Position numbers and translations under genes: made by a program. From Sporolactobacillus putidus (GTDB taxonomy: Bacteria > Bacillota > Bacilli > Bacillales > Sporolactobacillaceae), in the NCBI RefSeq assembly GCF_014647035.1, contig NZ_BMOK01000018.1, forward strand, positions 1 through 53,873: a stretch of 53,873 nt of DNA, read 5' to 3'. Every line of letters begins with the position of its first letter. Position 1 is the stretch's first letter. Below the pieces are notes generated by a model. The model was not told the DNA's origin, searched no databases, and was given only the letters and a program-made list of their open reading frames with translations. Shown here piece after piece: positions 49,122 to 53,873 of the stretch.

Positions 49122-49995
49122 TAAAATCGTTGTGAGCGGGATGCGTTTTTATGGTTATCACGGCGCATTGCCTGAGGAAAATAAAATCGGCCAGCGGTTT
49201 CTCGTCGATGTCTGGCTGTCTGCGGATCTTTACAGCGCCGGAACAAGCGACAGTCTGGATCAGACGATTAATTATGCGGAAATCTACAGATTGGTCAGGA
49301 ATATTGTGGAGGGACCAAGTTTTAAGCTTATTGAGGCTGTGGCGGAACGTATTGCGCAGGTTTTGCTGCACGCTTTCCCGAGAGCGGATGCCTGCCGTGT
49401 AAAAGTCGTCAAACCGGACCCCCCAATTGCCGGTCACTATGATTCGGTGTCTGTTGAAATCGAGAGGCGACGATCGGCCGCCTATATTGGGCTTGGATCA
49501 AATGTCGGCGACCGGGCGCTTTTTTTGAAACAGGCGCTGGAAAAAATGGACGCAACAAAAAATATAACCGTGATCCGCTGTTCATCAATTTATGAAACGG
49601 ATCCATACGGACCTGTGCAGCAAAGCGATTTTTTGAATATGGCTGTCCGGATTGAAACGCTGCTGCCTCCAAAGGCGCTGCTCGAAGAAATTCAGCGGAT
49701 CGAAGCGGAGCTCCAGAGAAAGCGGAAGGTTCACTGGGGGCCGAGAACGATCGACCTTGACATTCTGCTTTATAATCAGGACAATATCGACATGGAAAAG
49801 CTGTCCGTGCCTCATCCGGAAATCGCGCGCCGCGCTTTTGTGCTCAAACCGCTGTTTGAGATTGCTCCGCATCTGGTTGTGCCGGGAATCAACCGCTCGG
49901 TGACCGACTTGTGGCAGGGTCTCGATCAAAAAGAGGGAGTGCGACTATGGAAACCGAACAATGGGGAAGGAAAATTCGGGCTTTTCGTAAATTAA
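49114..49995 (+). CDS. folK: FolB-FolK fusion: dihydroneopterin aldolase/HPPK
   Basis: One 293-residue protein carrying two consecutive steps of folate synthesis. Residues 1-120 are FolB (GMRFYGYHGALPEENKIGQR; TINYAEIY; LIEAVAERIA). Residues 123-293 are FolK, with AAYIGLGSNVGDR, SSIYETDPYGPVQQSDFLN and WGPRTIDLDILLY (208-220), followed by PHPEIARRAFVLKPL. No stop separates them. In B. subtilis these are two genes. A fused enzyme can pass dihydroneopterin products on directly. The C-terminal end overlaps yazB by 49 bases. Confidence 0.93.
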   Translation: MADKIVVSGMRFYGYHGALPEENKIGQRFLVDVWLSADLYSAGTSDSLDQTINYAEIYRLVRNIVEGPSFKLIEAVAERIAQVLLHAFPRADACRVKVVKPDPPIAGHYDSVSVEIERRRSAAYIGLGSNVGDRALFLKQALEKMDATKNITVIRCSSIYETDPYGPVQQSDFLNMAVRIETLLPPKALLEEIQRIEAELQRKRKVHWGPRTIDLDILLYNQDNIDMEKLSVPHPEIARRAFVLKPLFEIAPHLVVPGINRSVTDLWQGLDQKEGVRLWKPNNGEGKFGLFVN

Positions 49996-50150
49996 AGGGG
50001 TACACGCAGGTTCAACTGGCCAGGGAACTGGGAATATCCCTGTCCCTGTTAGGAGAGATTGAGAGAGAGAGCCGTAAGCCAACGGCAGAGTTTATCGTGC
50101 AGGTCTGTGGTCAACTGGGCATATCAGTTGATGAAATGAAAAGATTATAA
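49947..50150 (+). CDS. yazB: Small XRE-type HTH regulator YazB
   Basis: A 67-residue single helix-turn-helix protein: GRKIRAFRKLKGYTQVQLAR, ELGISLSLLGEIERESRKPT. It is the conserved small gene between folK and dusB; the target is unknown. The ATG at 49947 follows GAGGGAG. It overlaps the end of the FolB-FolK gene in another frame by 49 bases. Confidence 0.9.
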   Translation: METEQWGRKIRAFRKLKGYTQVQLARELGISLSLLGEIERESRKPTAEFIVQVCGQLGISVDEMKRL

Positions 50151-50181
50151 AGGATTTAAAAAGAAATAGAGAGGTGATGAG

Positions 50182-51174
50182 ATGCTGAAAATAGGGCCGA
50201 TCAATTTGAAAAATCAAGTTGTTCTGGCACCGATGGCCGGAGTCTGTAACTCGGCTTTCCGGCTGATTGCCAAGCGTTTTGGCGCGGGACTGGTTTGTGC
50301 GGAAATGGTCGCCGATCGCGGGATTATCCATCACAATAAGAAAACACTGGATATGCTCTACATCGATGACCGGGAGAAGCCGCTTAGTCTGCAGATTTTC
50401 GGAGGATCAAGAGAAACGCTTGTCCAGGCGGCAAAGTATGTGGATAAACACACGAATGCAGATATAATCGATATTAATATGGGCTGCCCTGTTCCCAAAG
50501 TCACAAAGTGCGACGCGGGTTCAAAATGGCTGCTGGATCCGGATAAAATATATGAAATGGTATCCGCCGTTGTCGATGCGGTGGACAAGCCGGTAACGGT
50601 GAAGATGCGCAAAGGCTGGGACGACGATCATATCTACGCGGTCCGGAATGCGCAGGCCGTTGAACGCGCCGGCGGACAGGCTGTGGCACTGCACGGCCGG
50701 ACGCGGGTTCAGATGTATGAGGGCAGCGCCGACTGGGAGATCATTCGGCAGGTCAAGGAGTCTGTCGGTATCCCGGTCATTGGAAACGGCGATGTGCGGA
50801 CACCTCAGGACGCGAAGCGCATGCTGAAGACAACAGGAGCGGACGGAGTCATGATCGGCCGCGGGGCGCTCGGCAATCCGTGGATGCTGTACCGAACGGT
50901 GAAATATCTGGAAAGCGGCGAACTGCCCAGCGAACCGTCGGCAAAAGAGAAAATCGACGTTTGCCTGCTTCACTTGGACCAGCTGATCAGGCTTAAAGGG
51001 GAACACGTTGCGGTTCTGGAAATGAGAAAACATGCGGCGTGGTACGTTAAAGGCCTGCGCGGCGGAAATGACGTCAGAAAGAAAATCAATCTCTGTGAAA
51101 CCGCAGATGGACTTCGGCTGATACTGAACGAATTTCTCCGGGAATCAGCGGAACCGGCGGCTACGGTCGGATAA
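50182..51174 (+). CDS. dusB: tRNA-dihydrouridine synthase DusB
   Basis: FMN enzyme reducing uridines in tRNA. The 330-residue protein has LAPMAGVCNSAFRLI, the catalytic Cys in INMGCPVPKVTKCDAGS (about residues 97-113), VTVKMRKGW, ALHGRTR and GNGDVRTPQDA. GAGAGGTGATGAG precedes the ATG. A consensus promoter starts 3 bases after the stop. Confidence 0.95.
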   Translation: MLKIGPINLKNQVVLAPMAGVCNSAFRLIAKRFGAGLVCAEMVADRGIIHHNKKTLDMLYIDDREKPLSLQIFGGSRETLVQAAKYVDKHTNADIIDINMGCPVPKVTKCDAGSKWLLDPDKIYEMVSAVVDAVDKPVTVKMRKGWDDDHIYAVRNAQAVERAGGQAVALHGRTRVQMYEGSADWEIIRQVKESVGIPVIGNGDVRTPQDAKRMLKTTGADGVMIGRGALGNPWMLYRTVKYLESGELPSEPSAKEKIDVCLLHLDQLIRLKGEHVAVLEMRKHAAWYVKGLRGGNDVRKKINLCETADGLRLILNEFLRESAEPAATVG

Positions 51175-51176
51175 GG

Positions 51177-51205
51177 TTGACAGTATTTCTTAAATTCTCT
51201 ATAAT
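51177..51205 (+). promoter_or_regulatory. Perfect consensus sigma-A promoter before lysS
   Basis: TTGACA (51177-51182), 17 bases, TATAAT (51200-51205). Transcription would begin near 51212, giving a leader of about 485 bases before lysS that contains several hairpins with T-runs. Confidence 0.85.
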
Positions 51206-51218
51206 TCGGATAGATATC

Positions 51219-51248
51219 AAACTGCCGGTGGTATTGCTGGCAGTTTTC
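51219..51248 (+). terminator. Hairpin with T-run at the start of the lysS leader
   Basis: AAACTGCC (51219-51226) and GGCAGTTT (51239-51246), then TCTTTG. It can end dusB, but it also lies only about 7 bases after the predicted start of the new promoter. Confidence 0.75.
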
Positions 51249-51304
51249 TTTGTCCTGTTAAGAAAGACGAAACCATTTTGCGGAAAGTAGTTTAAACAAG
51301 GTTC

Positions 51305-51434
51305 ACCGGCGCCTGAAAACTTGTCGCCAGGTTTTTTATACTTAAAGAGCGTATAAAAAATTTCAGAGGAATACAGAATTGAGTGTATTAAACTTTTGAA
51401 TGCGCCTGGATGGCTTGCCGATCGGCAAGTTTTC
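51305..51434 (+). promoter_or_regulatory. Two further hairpin/T-run units in the lysS leader
   Basis: Unit one (51305-51337) has GGCG/CGCC or CCTG/CAGG alternatives before TTTTTT. Unit two (51414-51433) is the 16-base perfect palindrome CTTGCCGATCGGCAAG followed by TTTTC. Each resembles the last hairpin of the repeat family. No coding frame is likely. Confidence 0.6.
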
Positions 51435-51436
51435 TT

Positions 51437-51530
51437 TATACAAATGAGAAGTAGACAAAGATTTGCGGAATCTAGTATAAGCGCAGCTAAAGCTTCATCT
51501 GCGCCAAAGGCTTGGCGAAGCCAGGTTTTC
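51437..51530 (+). repeat. Diverged copy of the structured repeat (copy 5)
   Basis: Shares TACAAAT.AGAA and TCTAGTATAAG with the copy at 19220. It then carries GCGCAG/CTGCGC (51481-51504) and GGCTT-GGCG-AAGCC (51509-51522) followed by AGGTTTTCC. The bases differ from the full copies, but the same two-hairpin plan is kept. Confidence 0.6.
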
Positions 51531-51533
51531 CAA

Positions 51534-51627
51534 CACTATAGGAAAGTATAAAAATTTTTAAGGATTATAGTGTAAGGGCAACTAAGGCTCAGCCTGCGCC
51601 AGGGTTTGGCTTCGCCAAGTTTTCTAA
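51534..51627 (+). repeat. Structured intergenic repeat, copy 3 (module B missing)
   Basis: Module A (51534-51572) is as in copies 1 and 2 with one extra T. It passes directly to the end of module C (CAACTAAGGCTCAGCCTGCG...). Module B and the left arm of the C stem are absent. The last hairpin is TTTGGC-TTC-GCCAAG, where the changed base still allows a G-U pair. It ends about 71 bases before lysS. Confidence 0.85.
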
Positions 51628-51679
51628 TATTTACGAGTGATTCCTCGCATGGACAAACATTGGTGTGACACGATAATGA

Positions 51680-53194
<1,515 letters not shown>

Positions 53195-53208
53195 CAGACA
53201 ATGGCGAG

Positions 53209-53236
53209 TCAGGCGTGAAGGCCGCCTGTCTTTTTT
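53209..53236 (+). terminator. Terminator of lysS
   Basis: AGGCG (53211-53215) pairs with CGCCT (53223-53227), followed by GTCTTTTTT. Confidence 0.8.
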
Positions 53237-53394
53237 GAATAACCGGCAATTCGCCTATCCTCGCAATGCAGGTTTTTGAGGGGGCGAATTGCTTTTTGCG
53301 TTCAGGTATCCTCTTCGGTAAAAGGTTTCTGTGTTGTGCTAAGGATTGGACACCGGATGATTTAATATTACCGGTGCCGTAATTTCACGATTCA

Positions 53395-53423
53395 TTGACA
53401 AAGAAGGGGAATGTTGATAGTAT
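53395..53423 (+). promoter_or_regulatory. rRNA operon promoter, first
   Basis: TTGACA (53395-53400), 17 bases, TAGTAT (53418-53423). The weaker -10 makes it the least certain of three. Confidence 0.6.
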
Positions 53424-53457
53424 TTTTATATTGTTAAAAAAGCCGCTTTTTAAACCG

Positions 53458-53486
53458 TTGACTTTTCTTGACAATTTCTTTATAAT
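53458..53486 (+). promoter_or_regulatory. rRNA operon promoter, second
   Basis: TTGACT (53458-53463), 17 bases, TATAAT (53481-53486), in an AT-rich setting typical of rRNA promoters. A second TTGACA at 53468 is at the wrong distance. Confidence 0.8.
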
Positions 53487-53561
53487 ATAAAAGGTCGCTT
53501 TGATATTAGCGAATTGTGTCTTTTTTTATCATTTAATTAAGATGTTTCGATGAAATTTTTG

Positions 53562-53590
53562 TTGACATCAGTGATTTTTATTGGTAGAAT
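53562..53590 (+). promoter_or_regulatory. rRNA operon promoter, third
   Basis: TTGACA (53562-53567), 17 bases, TAGAAT (53585-53590), about 220 bases before the 16S start. Tandem promoters with this geometry are usual for Bacillales rRNA operons. Confidence 0.85.
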
Positions 53591-53596
53591 AGATGA

Positions 53597-53808
53597 GTCG
53601 CCCGTAGAAGCGACGAAGCGAATGTTCCTTGAAAACTGAACAAAAGCCAAGCGTGATTGAAAAAGGGCAAACCCTTGAATCAATTCAAAAAAGCTATGGA
53701 TTCAAACAACTTCCACAGGATGTGGTGGCTTCCGCGTTGCGTACAGGACGTACGCAGTTTTAGCGGAAGTTCCGCTCTTGTGAATGAACGATAGTAAGCA
53801 AGCATTAC
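53597..53808 (+). promoter_or_regulatory. 16S rRNA leader with boxA and processing stems
   Basis: The leader contains the boxA-like TGTTCCTTGAAAACTGAACA (about 53623-53642), an antitermination signal. The strong hairpin TGCGTAC-AGG-ACGTACGCA follows (about 53738). Stretches such as CTTCCGC and GCGGAAG nearby pair with each other. Confidence 0.65.
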
Positions 53809-53873
53809 TTTTTGGAGAGTTTGATCCTGGCTCAGGACGAACGCTGGCGGCGTGCCTAATACATGCAAGTCGA
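53809..53873 (+). rRNA. 16S ribosomal RNA, 5' end (cut by the window)
   Basis: GAGAGTTTGATCCTGGCTCA, then GGACGAACGCTGGCGGCGTG and CCTAATACATGCAAGTCGA, is the universal start of bacterial 16S rRNA. Position 1 is set by alignment to the E. coli numbering and may be off by a few bases. The gene continues beyond the window. Confidence 0.97.

Noticed and set aside
53468-53491. Promoter using the TTGACA at 53468
   Set aside because: The only good -10, at 53481, is 7 bases away. The TTGACT at 53458 gives the correct 17-base spacing.
53680-53868. Reverse-strand open frame over the 16S start and leader
   Set aside because: It covers rRNA and its leader, so protein coding is very unlikely.

Overview
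The window is a chromosome segment from an endospore-forming, low-GC Gram-positive bacterium (Bacillales). Gene content and order match the Bacillus subtilis stretch csfB-yaaO-tmk ... dusB-lysS-rrn. It holds many sporulation genes: csfB/gin, yabG, sspF, spoVG, spoVT, yabP, yabQ and spoIIE. The pattern of missing genes, an HU gene next to rqcP and moderately high GC suggest a lineage away from Bacillus proper, possibly Sporolactobacillaceae. That last point is an inference from gene content, not from a marker gene, because only about 65 bases of 16S rRNA are present.

Bases 1-1250 look acquired: an autoregulated antitoxin/toxin pair with a palindrome in its promoter, and a small unknown protein. 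Then come a short possible metallo-hydrolase remnant, a heterodimeric ABC exporter (1660-5261) and a MurG-type glycosyltransferase (5458-6519). From about 6.8 kb the conserved backbone begins: csfB, yaaO, tmk, darA, yaaR, holB, ricT, yabA, yabB, yazA, rsmI (replication, c-di-AMP signalling, RNA modification). It continues with metG, tatD, rnmV, rsmA, yabG, veg, sspF, ispE, purR, spoVG, glmU, prs, ctc, pth, mfd and spoVT. Next are a MurJ/SpoVB-like flippase, hup, rqcP, yabP, yabQ, divIC, yabR, spoIIE, yabS, yabT, tilS, hpt, ftsH, coaX, hslO and cysK. It ends with folP, a folB-folK fusion, yazB, dusB, lysS, and the promoters, leader and first bases of an rRNA operon.

All recognised protein genes are on the + strand. 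Many overlap by 4-15 bases (antitoxin/toxin, ABC pair, yaaO/tmk, yabB/yazA/rsmI, rnmV/rsmA, hup/rqcP, yabP/yabQ, tilS/hpt, folP/folBK), which indicates translational coupling in operons. Compared with B. subtilis the following are not at their expected places: xpaC-yaaN, abrB, yabE, ridA (yabJ), fin (yabK), mazG (yabN), the tRNA pair before spoIIE, and the pabB-pabA-pabC genes.

The most unusual signal is a family of modular, hairpin-rich intergenic repeats. Three close copies (12508, 26930, 51534) and two diverged ones (19220, 51437) each start directly after a hairpin plus T-run and lie ahead of yabB, pth, lysS and yabG. The region before lysS (51175-51697) is the extreme case. A perfect consensus promoter is followed by about six successive hairpins, most with T-runs, and two repeat copies before the lysS start.
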